64,000 bases of DNA from positions 1,922,001 to 1,986,000 of the forward strand of contig CP126193.1 of the NCBI GenBank assembly GCA_030272155.1. The letters are read 5' to 3'. A model generated the notes under the pieces. The model saw only the letters and a list, made by a program, of their open reading frames with translations. It was not told where the DNA came from and made no database searches. Within the stretch, counting starts at the first letter, position 1, and the number at the start of each line of letters is the position of its first letter. The DNA is from Tetradesmus obliquus (taxonomy: Eukaryota; Chlorophyta; Chlorophyceae; Sphaeropleales; Scenedesmaceae). The position numbers were made by a program, and so were the translations under genes. Shown here one piece after another: positions 48,152-58,612 of this stretch.

Positions 48152-48197
48152 GGGAGGTGCTGGAGAAGCAGCGGCACAGGGGCTGGCTGTGGCGTAG
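45895..48197 (+). CDS. Transglutaminase-like superfamily protein
   Basis: Four exons, 45895-46292, 46619-46779, 47049-47150 and 47890-48197, join in frame to 322 aa. The N-terminus (GCAVAAGICLLAGWTVI) is a hydrophobic segment, either signal/anchor or targeting. The core fold is papain-like: Cys165 in YASCTGLSIFLADACRAVGIPARVAG, then TPSW, then His206 in NNHNWVEVYDGSGW. The usual third residue (Asp after the W) is not obvious, since exon 3 joins to GLNHTWFFP instead. The domain after it (YAASYRQTGLPFPLAW...DVTQAYID) looks like the trailing part of bacterial transglutaminase-domain proteins. It ends in polyA. Likely roles are proteolysis or amide exchange on peptides; the substrate is unknown. 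A lost 3' coding exon is possible. Confidence 0.8.
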
Positions 48198-49923
48198 AGG
48201 TGTGTCCAGCCAAGTCAGCCGTGTACAACGCAGTAGTATTGACCCTCATATCTGCTTGTGATGGACCATCAGAAGCGAGCATGACTAGTACCTGTGTGGC
48301 CTGATGTGTGTGACCTGCAGCAGTCCTTTCATTGATCAGGCGCACATTGCACAAACCAGTCTCAACAAGCCGGGGTCCATGATGGAGCATTGCTCCGAAC
48401 TTCTGCCGCGCCATTGCAGTGCGGGGCTGTTCTTGCTATGGCTTGATTGGTAATTGATGATGAAGCTGGTGTCAACGTGTGCTCTGTGGCAAACATTGTG
48501 ACAGCTGTACTACAGTGTATATCTGCCGCAGCATTGCGAGTTGCAGGCATACACACTTTGCAACAGCTGCATGCAACATAGTGCGCACTCACATGTGCTG
48601 CAACAATGTGAAGCCATGGTTGGGTGACGCACGTTGATTGTTGCAGGCGGGCAGCTGTTGTCTGGTACCAGACACCAATGCCCAGGATCCGTTAAGACAT
48701 TGTTACAGCAGAGCAGCCAGTTCCACTGTTCCATGTACATGTGAGGGGCCTGCACTCAGGGGTAAACACCATGCGACGCGCGCCTTCCCTTGCACTGCAC
48801 GACCCCAGCCGCAGCGTGTGCGCACATGCATGACGCATGGAAATATGGATATTCACCTTGCCGCATGTGCAGCGCACAAACAATGCAACTGAAAGACTGC
48901 AAGTCTTTTGGGTAATGCCAGGTCCCTACTGTGATAGCTGTGCACTGCCTGCATGCAACGGACGCAAGCACAGCACGTTGGCCAGCAACTTGCTTGAAGA
49001 TTGCCTGAGCTGGCATACAGCACCAATCAACGAACACCAACAAACAGCGCAGGCTAAGAAATAGCAGCGCTGCTATTCTTTTGACCAAGCCACAGTAGCT
49101 GAGCCTCTGCAGATTTGGCTCCGCAGCAAGCAGCCACGCCCCATAGCTTTACACACATCACCATCACTCAAAACATGTTTCAGCCTATCATACACGTGTG
49201 TCAGGACGTATATACACAATGGCAGCAAGTTCAAAACAAGTAGGTACTGCAACGATGTGCCTGCCGGCACCGGATGGCACTGACTAACCACAATTACTGC
49301 TGGAATGGCACTTGCAGCAAAGCATCACTGCCCGTCATCCAACGGTTGGCAAGCAAGCCTCAGCAGAATTTGCTGCATGAATGCTGCACCAACAAATGCA
49401 ACACTGCCAGCCAGGCCTGAAAAACCACATGACAGCAATCCAGTCGCAACTGGCTGCTTGCAAGGACGCTGTGTGCCAAGTAAAAACAGTGTAGACGATT
49501 CCACCAATGCTGGTCTGCCAGCTGTCCAGCTGGCTGCAGGGATGGTGTGCGTACTAACAACCAGCAAAAAGTACACTCATCAGAACCGTCCACTGACACT
49601 CATCACACACAGCACACGAGCCACTGGAGCCCACAACAACACTGAGTTCTTGCACCTTGTTTAGCACAGTGCAAGTGCGTCTCGGCTCAATCATGCTCTG
49701 CCTCTGCTTGACACCATTCAAAATTTAACCACTCATGCAGCTGTGCTTGCACAGACATAGCGTTCATGCCACATGCAGCTGCTCCATCACACAGATGCAG
49801 GCACAGCAAGTTGCCTGGTCTACTCGCTCATGCACACCACCACTCAGCAGTGCGTAACAAGCAGTTGGCAAGTGGTCCAACCTAGATTACCTGCTCTCTC
49901 ACTCGCTTACATGCAACAAGTTA
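48198..49923. other. Convergent intergenic region
   Basis: The plus strand is T/G-rich to about 48600 and A/C-rich after about 48700, which I read as the end of the transglutaminase-like unit and the 3' flank of the cytochrome b5 gene. No coding region is supported. Confidence 0.5.
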
Positions 49924-50589
49924 TCATTGCTGCAGCTCGCCAATGTAGTATGCCTGCAGCTGCCGCCATGCCACCGGATAAGGCCTGTGGATCTCCCTAA
50001 ACTCTACGCTGCAGTCGCTGCCCAGGTGTGCCAGGATGCTCAGCACAGTGGTGACCTGGCAGCCACTGTCCCAGCCTGGGTGACTAACCAAATGCTCTGT
50101 TATATCATATACCTTGCCATCAACTGCAATCCAGCCATCATCGCAGTAGCGGTGCTGTGCCACGTCAGCTAGGGTCCAGCTGCGGTTTAGCTGCCGCAGC
50201 TGTCGCCGGGTGAGCTTGGGGTCGTGCTGCAGGACTGGCCGCTTGAGCTGCCAAGCCTGATGCGTGCCGCTGCTGCTGCTGCTGATGCTGCTGCTTGCTG
50301 ACAGGTTGTGCTGGGTTGCCTCAGAGGGAGGCCGCAGCACTGGGCTTGCTGCTGCTTGTGAGTGGGTGGTGTGCTGGTAGCTAGTCAAGCTGTCTGTGCT
50401 ACTGCTTGGTGATAGAAAGCCGCTGCTGAAGTGCTGCACTATGTTGTGCTCGCTGCTGCTGCTGCTGATGCTGCCTGAGACACTGCCTGTTGATGCTGGC
50501 CCCTTGGGCAGCGTTGCGCCAGTGAATGGACATGATAGGAACTGCTGCTGCTCGTCATTCGACAATATCAAGGAGGCGAAAGGGCACAT
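49924..50589 (-). CDS. Cytochrome b5-like heme-binding domain protein
   Basis: A single open frame. ATG at 50589 gives 221 aa; the frame is open further upstream without an ATG, so an extra 5' exon is possible. Residues ~1-130 are Ser-rich and low in complexity. The C-terminal ~85 residues form a cytochrome b5 domain: SWTLADVAQHRYCDDGWIAV, VYDITEHLVSHPGWDSGC with the first axial His in HPGW, LGSDCSVEFREIH with the probable second axial His, and a closing AYYIGEL. This matches stand-alone b5-domain proteins with HPGW and GC rather than microsomal HPGG. No C-terminal membrane anchor is seen, so it is likely soluble. Electron partner unknown. It is head to head with the NOL12-like gene, about 720 bp apart. 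Confidence 0.8.
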   Translation of the reverse strand: MCPFASLILSNDEQQQFLSCPFTGATLPKGPASTGSVSGSISSSSSEHNIVQHFSSGFLSPSSSTDSLTSYQHTTHSQAAASPVLRPPSEATQHNLSASSSISSSSSGTHQAWQLKRPVLQHDPKLTRRQLRQLNRSWTLADVAQHRYCDDGWIAVDGKVYDITEHLVSHPGWDSGCQVTTVLSILAHLGSDCSVEFREIHRPYPVAWRQLQAYYIGELQQ

Positions 50590-51310
50590 CCTGCTGCTGA
50601 TGATGCAGGCTGGAAGCTGGCGAGTGCTGCTTGTGCTGCTGCTTGCCGCTGTTGTAGCAGGACTGTGTGCCACCGTTGGCGGGAGTTCCACACCGTAATG
50701 CAGTGTGAAAGATAGCTGATAACAAATCAACGTACTGATGAGCAACACTCATTGCTTTTGTGTCAAATCAAACGTATGCAATGGGCGCTGTCCGGGCGGT
50801 CCGCTGCAAAGGTCCACCTCAGTGTGGGGCACTGGGTCCAGTCTCAAACAGAGGGGGGACCAGCTGAGGCAAACACGAGCATTTAGTGCATGAATAATGA
50901 AAGCATGATTGTATGATTATAACAATCTGCCGATCATCCACTCCACGCCGTGCGCAGTGATCAACCAGAGACACTGGGACGCAAGCGCATCACAAGCCTT
51001 TTCTTGCCCAAGAAAAACGACAAACAAAGTCGCAAAGTCTAATAGTGAAGTTTGAGGGCATGCTGGACATGCCGACAGCAGTCCCAGAATTTTGCCTGTT
51101 ATTGTGTGGTGACTCGGCAATTTCCAGGATGAAAACTTCCTATATCACCTTGAAGTGTGTCGGACATGGTTTTTCATTACTATCGTGTGTCGACCCGGTT
51201 CCTTCTTGCGTAGCAAGACTCCTTCAGTGCTTGACTGCCTGCCTGCAAGGCTGCCTGCTTATTCTTCGACAAGGTTCACAGTGTTGCATATCCTCTTTTC
51301 AATCTTGTAA
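50590..51310. other. Divergent region, b5-domain / NOL12-like gene
   Basis: A more A/T-rich intergenic stretch with no coding sequence. A G-rich segment at 50780-50870 has some inverted complementarity but no RNA family that I recognise. Confidence 0.5.
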
Positions 51311-51540
51311 ATGAAGTCGCTGTATAGGGACTATGATGCCCTGGCATACAACCCCAAGAGCATAGGGGAAGAAAGAGGTGCCATCAACTATGTGAAGAAG
51401 GCCAAGCAAAGACACAAAGGCGTAGAGATTACATTTGATCCCAAGGCTCACAAGTGAGGAACACTTGTAAGCATGGTGCTCAGCCTTGCACCAGTGCAGA
51501 CGCTGCTGCCGCTGCTGGATTGCTGCCGCAGCAGCAGCAA

Positions 51541-51587
<47 letters not shown>

Positions 51588-52495
51588 CTGCTGTTGCTGC
51601 CATGCAACCATATTCTATGCCCTTTTCTGGATGCGTAACCCGTGCCTGTGCATGCAGGGACTTTGTAACAGGCTTCAGGAAGCGCAAGCAGCAGCGCCGC
51701 AAGGAGGCAGAGAAGTGAGCACAGGCTGGCACCTGTGAAGAGCTAGCAGGCAGCTGCCAGCCGCCAGCCCCCTGCTGCTGCTGCTGCTGCCTGGAAGGAC
51801 TGCAGCCATACAACCTGCAGCACAATCCAATAGCGATAGCAGCTGCCGAGCCTCGTGTGAGCAGCAGGCACAAGTTGTGCAGCAACTGCTACTGCAGACT
51901 AACAGTTGTGTGCTGGTCCAGTCTTGTTGTATAAGCTAAACATGTTGGTGGCTATTGACCAGTGTTAGTGCTGCACGGCGGCTAACTGCTGCCCCCGCTG
52001 CTGGTGCTGCTGCAGGCAGAACACCAAGAAGGCGAAGCAGCAGCGGGTAGAAGACCGAGCAGAGGTGCGCTGTGCTGGCCTGCGGCACACGGCTGCTGAC
52101 TCTGCTTTATGTTGAGACATCTGCATTTCAGGGGCGGTAGACGCACCACAGCTTGACGCAGCCGAGCACAGACTCACGCCTAGCAGCAATGCGCCTGGGT
52201 CTGGCCACATGCTGTGCGTATGATGATATTGTAGGCGTGCATTGGCAGTGCCTCCTGAAACAGCTGCGTGTGGCAGTTGCCAGCACTGCAGCGCCAGCAT
52301 AGCAGCTTTCAAGGCAGATAAGCAGTGCATACGCATTGCCCTGCTCTTGGCGGGCCACACGGGTTAAGTACGCCTCTGCTCCTGCTGACGCTGCTGCCTC
52401 CACACCTTGACAGAGGCGCAAGGAGTTGAAGCACAAGCTGGGTTTGCCTGAGGACTATGGCGTGCAGGGCAGTGATGAGGAGCAAGGTGGGCAGC

Positions 52496-52528
<33 letters not shown>

Positions 52529-53136
52529 TATGTTCCTGGTGTTCATTGCGGAGTAACCGCAGGGAATGCTGCGCAGCCAGCAGTTGAAGCAGCAGGTTCT
52601 CACAAGCAAGCTGGCAGCAGCTTTGCTAAGGCATGCGCTGCGTGATGGCTGGCCGTGCTGCGCAGCAACGTGTCAATCATACACGGCACAGCTGCGCTTG
52701 CAAGTCAATGCGCAGCATCCTCCACACCCGCTCTTACACAATGCATCATATGCTCGGCTGCACCTGTCTTTGCTGCTGCAGCTGCCCCAGACCCTGACGC
52801 AGCAGCAGCCAAGGCGCAGGTGAAGCAGTACCAGCAGGAGGGCTTCACCACCACAGTGTCTGTGGTCAATATGAGCATGGGGGACAGGTGAGGCGGCACG
52901 GTTGCTGCTTGCCTTGTTGTTGGCCAGGTTGTAGCGCTGCTGCTGCTGCTGCTGCTGATGTTCCTGAGGATGTGAAGGTCAGGTCAGGGCTGCAGGGCTG
53001 TTTGTTGTTACTAACTGGGCTGATGGTGTGTGCCTGCTGCTGCGCTGGTGCTGCAGTGATGACGAGCCTCAGCAGCAGTCGGGAGATGAGGAAGGCGAAG
53101 AGGAAGATGAGCAGCAGCAGCAGCAACGGCAGAGTA

Positions 53137-53176
<40 letters not shown>

Positions 53177-53330
53177 CTTGCAGCCAGGCGCTGCTGGGAA
53201 GCAGCTACATAGCAAAGGCAAGGCAGGCGGCGGCAGCAGCAAAGCAGGCAGCCTAAAAGCAGCTGGTGGCAAAGTGGCGAAGGCAAGCGGGAAGCTGAAG
53301 CAGCACCAGAAGAAGAAGCACAAGAAGTAG
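51311..53330 (+). CDS. NOL12: NOL12 / Nop25 / Rrp17-family nucleolar protein
   Basis: The family is nucleolar and, in yeast Rrp17, a 5'-3' exonuclease in 5.8S/25S rRNA maturation. Six exons: 51311-51453, 51658-51714, 52016-52064, 52414-52486, 52782-52887, 53057-53330; in frame, 233 aa. The family core is clear across splices: VEITFDPKAHK, DFVTGFRKRKQQRRKEAEK, then KQQRVEDRAE and RRKELKHKLGLPEDYG, as in human FDEEKRREYLTGFHKRKVERKK. TTTVSVVNMS matches the conserved middle motif. The last exon is acidic (DEEGEEEDE), then polyQ, then a lysine-rich nucleolar-type tail (KLKQHQKKKHKK). TGTAA at 53516. Confidence 0.9.
51543..51592 (+). repeat. CTG tract in NOL12-like intron 1
   Basis: About 15 CTG units lie 65 nt before the exon 2 acceptor. 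Confidence 0.9.
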
Positions 53331-53339
53331 AGCTGCTTC

Positions 53340-53341
<2 letters not shown>

Positions 53342-53388
<47 letters not shown>
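53342..53388 (+). repeat. CAG tract in the 3' UTR of the NOL12-like gene
   Basis: About 16 CAG units start 12 nt after the stop codon, so they are transcribed but untranslated. Confidence 0.9.
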
Positions 53389-53515
53389 CTGGCATTAAAT
53401 GATGATCATGCCGGTGTTTGGACGGAAGCTGCTTTGCAACCGGCACTAGGCAGCAGACTGATGTGGTTGCCCAATGAGCCTGTCATTGGCTCGAAAACGG
53501 GCTGTGTTCCTGTCG

Positions 53516-53520
53516 TGTAA
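53516..53520 (+). promoter_or_regulatory. TGTAA polyadenylation motif, NOL12-like gene
   Basis: First TGTAA after the stop at 53330. The rest of 53389-53887 holds nothing else recognisable. Confidence 0.45.
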
Positions 53521-53887
53521 CACACAAATTGTGATGATGAAACAAGAGCTACTATGTCTGTGGAAGTATGCTTTGCAAGAGTGTTTGTTGTCATGCCGTG
53601 CCAGACGACTCGGGTGGTTGTGGGCTGATGCACTTCACGTACCCTTGACCCTTTGCCAAATGGCGTTTGGACTTGTAGGTGCACTGTCACACCAAGTGTG
53701 TCACCACCAAAACCCTGGACAACTTGATCTACATATTTCACGTCACAGAGCTTGTTGATATGCACTCGTGCTACCAGCTGTCACTGTATAGAATCTAGCA
53801 TTGCTAGCAAGCGCCAAAACAAGCCGGGCAAGCTTTGTACAGCTGCTTTCCCACTCGTCCAACACGGCTTGTCTTTATCGCCCCGAC

Positions 53888-54171
53888 ATGCCGCAACAAT
53901 CCGTTGCAATAGTTGTGTTTGCGCGAATGCCAGTGCCCGGAAAAGCAAAGACGCGGCTGGCAGCTGGCGTGGGCCCTGCAGCAGCTGCTGAGTTCTACAG
54001 GCGGTGTGCTCAGCTCCTTTTCCACAGCGCTTACAGGTGAGCAAAAAAGCGTCAGCAATAACTGATGTTGTTTGTTGTATGCTGCTTAAGTCAGCCAACC
54101 ACATGCAGCACTCTGCGTTCAATTTGCCACAGCAGCAGCGCATTTTCTGTTGCTGTCTCAGGCAGCAGTAC

Positions 54172-54220
<49 letters not shown>

Positions 54221-55291
54221 GCCAGTCCTTTCATGGCATGGTGCAGCAGTACAACGTATGAACCATATAATGCTGCATATAGTCACTGATTGCCAGGGGC
54301 CACCAGCTGTCGCTGCATGGCCTGAAAAACATCTACATCTAGAAAGTGTGTGGCACGCTGTGGCTGATCATCTCAACTCGCCCTTTGCACTCATCTGCTC
54401 TGCAACCTTTGAATGTCATGTTGCAGATGCGCCTCAGCAGACGCACTCGTGTTCTGCTCGGCTGCAGAAGACGTGCCTGCCATGCAGCACTGGCTACAGC
54501 ACAACAGCACACCCATGCCAGTGCATGCGCAGCAGCAGACGCCTGACCTGGGGCTGCGTATGCTGGCAGCTCTCACAGCAGCAGCAACAGGCACATATGG
54601 CAACAGCGGTTTAGCGTTGCAGGAGCCACCTGTGTGCCAGAGCTGCGGTGAGGGGGCAGCTGACACAGCGGCACAGGATTATGGTGGCACAGCAGCAGCA
54701 ACAGCAGCAGCAACAGCAGCAGCAACAGCAGCAGCAACAGCAGCAACAGGACCTGCAGGCAGTGTCACACAGCTGCAGTCGTGTGGGCCTATGCATCAGC
54801 AACAGGCTCAACACCCAGGGGAAAGAGAGCTGCAGCAGCAGTGCAAAGGCTACAGCGCTGTGATGGTGATCGGCACAGACATCCCTGACCTCTCAGCAGC
54901 AGTGCTGGATGCAGCAGCAGCGGCCCTCGCCACACATGATGTTGTGCTGGGCCCTGCGCGTGATGGAGGGTTTTACCTGATGGGGTTCAGGACAGAAGCC
55001 CTGCTGAAACCTGAGGTACAGTCTGGGCAGGTGTTTGAGTCGGTGCAGTGGAGTACTGACAGTGTGCTGCTGCGCACAATGGCTGGGGTTCAGCGGCTGG
55101 GCTTGCGGTTGGCACCCACAGATACATTGCCAATCTTGCAAGATGTTGACACCTTGCAGGACTTGCAGGCCTGGTATACACAGACGGCAACACAGCAGCA
55201 GCAGCAGCAGCAGCAGCAGCTGCATGCGGAGGTTGCAGACAATGGCAGCAAGCGCGGGCAGCACAGCGGACAGGACTGGTTTAGGGTTTAG
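53888..55291 (+). CDS. DUF2064 / TIGR04282-type transferase
   Basis: The family has a nucleotide-sugar-transferase (GT-A, CofC-like) fold and is mostly bacterial, often near radical-SAM or glycan genes; its substrate is not established. Exons 53888-54036 and 54427-55291 join in frame to 337 aa. Seen: VAIVVFARMPVPGKAKTRLA, the nucleotide-binding N-terminal loop; FYRRCAQLL; SADALVFCSAAED; the TDIPDLSAAVL acidic site (MVIGTDIPDL); then VVLGPARDGGFYLMGF and the closing DTLPILQDVDTLQDL. An insert of about 100 residues, including a near-perfect (TAAA)n stretch coded by ACAGCAGCA repeats, splits the domain. The end has a polyQ run. No targeting peptide is evident. Confidence 0.88.
54173..54220 (+). 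repeat. CTG tract in the DUF2064 intron
   Basis: About 15 CTG units in mid-intron, about 205 nt before the acceptor. Confidence 0.9.
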
Positions 55292-55401
55292 TGCAGCAGC
55301 ACAGACGGCTGCTGCTTGAGCACACGTGTGAGCTGCTTGAATCACACTAGCGGCACGCATGCATGCGTGGGGTTCAGCTGCAGCTGCACGCCCCGCCTTG
55401 C

Positions 55402-55471
<70 letters not shown>

Positions 55472-56629
55472 GGATGGCACAACAGCATCCTACGCAGCTG
55501 CTGTTTGATGATCAGTGCAGCCTGCTGGCTAGCTGGAAGTGAGGCGTCATGTGCCGTGTGACGCAACCACTATACAGATATGGTGCCTGCAGCTGCAGGC
55601 CAACAGCATGTTGGTTATGCAGGCGGTGGCATCAGTTGCATCTGGCCCCGGGCTGCCGCTTGAACAGTGTGAGGCTTGCCTGGTGAGGAGGCTGGGAGTG
55701 TCTGTCGGTTGTCCAGCACGATGTTTTCAGCGCAAATGTTGTGCTAAGTGTTGTGGTATAGTAGCTGCTTTGTCACTGCTTCTGAATTGAAGAATTTCAC
55801 ACAATATCACAGCTGCTGCATCATTTGACTTTGCTGCTGCCACTGCTGCTACCGCTGCCGCGGCTTCCTTGCAGGAAGAGCAGCTACATCACATGTGCTG
55901 CGCTCCCACCCGGTGATGGCAGCTGTTGTGCAGCCGCTCACTTGGAGCGTTTATGGTACAACTGGTGTACCAGGTATCTGATGCAGGCAGCCAACAGTCC
56001 GGAAAGCAGTGGCCGGCATGCCGCATAGCGGCTGAGCCATGCCCCACCGCCGAGAATGGCAGTGCTGCAGCCGGCTGCCACAGCTACCACCAATATCTTT
56101 GCAGCAGCACGCTTGTGAATTGCCGAGTAACTGGTGAACCTTATGGTTTGGGGCTACTGGTGGTCATGCAGCTTACAACTTCAAGATGTATCAAGTTGAT
56201 GCGTGCCACGCAGTGTCGCCAGGATCCTAGTTTTGTGTGCTGCACCTTTCACAGCCTGGCAGCACTGCTGGTATTATACAATTGGGTAACCTATCCCATC
56301 ATGCTATGTACAGGCGAGAGTAGCTGCTGATGGGGGTTGCTTCTCACATTCAACGCGTGGCACATCGCAGAGTTGACCATGCCAATCTCGACGCACTGAC
56401 TTCCCGCAGCGCAAATACTCAAACCTTCAACATGAAACTGAATGGCGGCAATGAGTTTGTGATGGATCCGGAGCAATTAATCAAAGGGTTGTGGTTTTGT
56501 GGCCAGATCAGCGGGCATCTGTCGGTGCTCTTATTGTGCACACAGCTCTCTGAGCACTTACACACGCTCATCAAGCATCCACACCTGTTCGTCTGCTTTT
56601 CGCGGCACTCGCACCCACAAACAGCAAAG
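55292..56629. other. No gene recognised
   Basis: 3' flank of the DUF2064 gene and 5' flank of PsbTn. It holds a long CAG tract. No coding match on either strand, though an unrecognised small gene in 55900-56330 cannot be ruled out. Confidence 0.4.
55402..55470. repeat. Pure (CAG)22 tract
   Basis: About 22 uninterrupted CAG units lie outside any coding region I can support, about 110 nt after the DUF2064 stop. Confidence 0.95.
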
Positions 56630-57323
56630 ATGCAGGCCACCATCAGCCGTGCCACCGCTGTGCGCCCCGTTGCCAGCGCCCAGAAGGTGCAGAAGCCTCA
56701 GGCCAAGGTGCGCGTAAGGCTTCGTCAGTGCAGCAACGCAAGCTGCCCGCTGGCGTGTCCTGTCCAGATCCTTCACCGACACAGCCCCATTGGTGCAGCG
56801 TGGATAAGCTATAGTTTGATTCAGCGACATTTAGCACGATGCTGCAGCTCCAGGCTTCGGCAAGCCGCAGCAGGGTCAATCCCAGTGCTGGTGTGCCACC
56901 CTCCCGGGACAGACTGTCTGGGTCAGCCGAGCCATCTCAGCACTGCACATACAGCCACAGCGAAGTCAATTGCGCCCAGCGTACACCGACAGCAGTTTCG
57001 GGAGCAGCTGCACCCAGCAGCAGCAATCCTTTCTCAGTCAAGGGCAGGACAGCACATAGCTGCCTTTCATCAGTGCAACCTGCCAATGGTCTCCTGGCTC
57101 CTGCCTGGCTTTTCTGGCTGTGTCTTACGGCTCTGCGTTCTTCCTCGTTCTTCTCTTTTTCCTGCAGCCCCAGGTGAACCTGGCCAGGGCTGCCGCTGCT
57201 GCCTTCACTGCCGTGGCCCTGATGGCCGCCCCAGTGTTCGCCGCTGAGGGCGACGTGAAGAACGTGGTGTGCGCATCCAACCCCACCGCCAAGATCTGCC
57301 TGAAGGGCAGCTACCAGAAGTAA
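56630..57323 (+). CDS. PsbTn: Photosystem II 5 kDa lumenal protein PsbTn
   Basis: PsbTn is a small nuclear-coded lumenal subunit of photosystem II. Exons 56630-56707 and 57168-57323 join in phase 0 to 77 aa. The N-terminal half (MQATISRATAVRPVASAQK) is a chloroplast leader. A hydrophobic thylakoid-transfer segment (AAAAAFTAVALMAAPVFA) ends at an AXA-type cleavage site before AEGDVKN. The mature peptide of about 28 residues ends VVCASNPTAKICLKGSYQK; the two-Cys CxxxPTAKIC pattern is the plant PsbTn signature (CVTMPTAKIC in Arabidopsis, from memory). The intron is 460 nt. TGTAA at 57773. Confidence 0.88.
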
Positions 57324-58612
57324 ACAGCTGCTCCAACAGCAGAAAATGATGCAGCCGCAGTAGCAGCAGCAGCGGGCTGCGCCTGCAGCACAGCAGCTGC
57401 AGCAGCAGTGGGAGCTGGAGTGCAGGAGTTCGATGCAGCCGTAGCACTGCATCTGAGCAGCGCCTGCCTGCCAGCATAGCATGGCGACCGGTGCAGCTGG
57501 TGCATGTCTGTGCTGCTCAAGCGTGTCTTGCTGAAATCACCCTATGGTGCAGCTACAGTACCAGAAGGGCATGCAGCACTGCCATGATTGCTGGGTAGCA
57601 GCCGTGGAGGTCAGCGCTGCTGCACCCTTGGTGTGGGCAGCGCCGCCAACGTGTGTGTGTGTTTGGTGCTTGTTGGGCAGCTTGTGTCGCCGCTCTGGCA
57701 CGTTTTAGTGTGTGTACATGCAGCGATTGCAGGAACCTCGGTGTGTGATAATCACTTGGTGCTGGGCCTTCTTGTAACTGTTGCATGCTCTCCTAATTTG
57801 GTGTGTCAGAGTGGTTTCAGCAATGGCTACAGCAGCAGCAGCAGCAGAGCAGCCTGCAAGGCAGGTCCGAACTCGGCACAGGACAGCCTAGCAAGCAGTA
57901 GACAGCAACCTGCTGGACTGGCAGGTCACAGCTGGACTTCTGCGTGTGGAATTACATGCAGTGCTGCATTGAGTGCAGTCGGCTCATCATGCATATGCTA
58001 GACCCTTGGGCACACTGGTTATTGATGGTTTCCAGGTGCCTAACAACACCAATCTGATGACGACAATGACAGGTGCTACAATGCAACGCTTGCAGCACAA
58101 CAGACAATGCCAGCCACAGCGCAGTGCGCACAGCTCTTCAAGCAAGCACACAGCAGTAGAAGAGCCTCTTCTGAGTGCAACATCTGCATAAGAATGAACC
58201 TAAACAACTGTAGCACACGTGCACACGCACAAGGCTACAAGATGCTGTACCATGGTGGTACTAGGACCAGTGACTGCATGATGCAGCAGACACATGGCAA
58301 CATACGGCTCTTGCCAAGCAGTGCCGCCGCTGAGGTGACTGTATACCAACACCACATCAGTGAACATGCAAGAGCACAGGCTCAACAACAGCCTTTCACA
58401 ATGCCGTATGCTGCATAGCTGATGCCTCTCGACCAGATGGAGGCTCCACAGCTGTGGATGACCGCCGCGATTACAACGTGATGCGTGATACTGTGTAGAC
58501 TGTGTAAGTGACGTCGCCACAGCTTGGCACGCCGGCATCTCACGCTGAGCAGCCTGCGGCAAGCCCTGCAGCTGCACACCAGTTGCTGCAGACTCTGTGC
58601 AGTGCACAGGCA
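57324..58612. other. Convergent intergenic region
   Basis: T/G-rich on the plus strand to about 58000 (TGTAA of PsbTn at 57773), then A/C-rich with a minus-strand TGTAA (TTACA at 58471) 138 nt past the stop of the ubiquitin-fold gene. Nothing else recognised. Confidence 0.5.

Noticed and set aside
50770-50880. G-rich segment with self-complementary parts, possible structured RNA
   Set aside because: Matches no snRNA, SRP or tRNA signature that I can recall; only a short imperfect hairpin.
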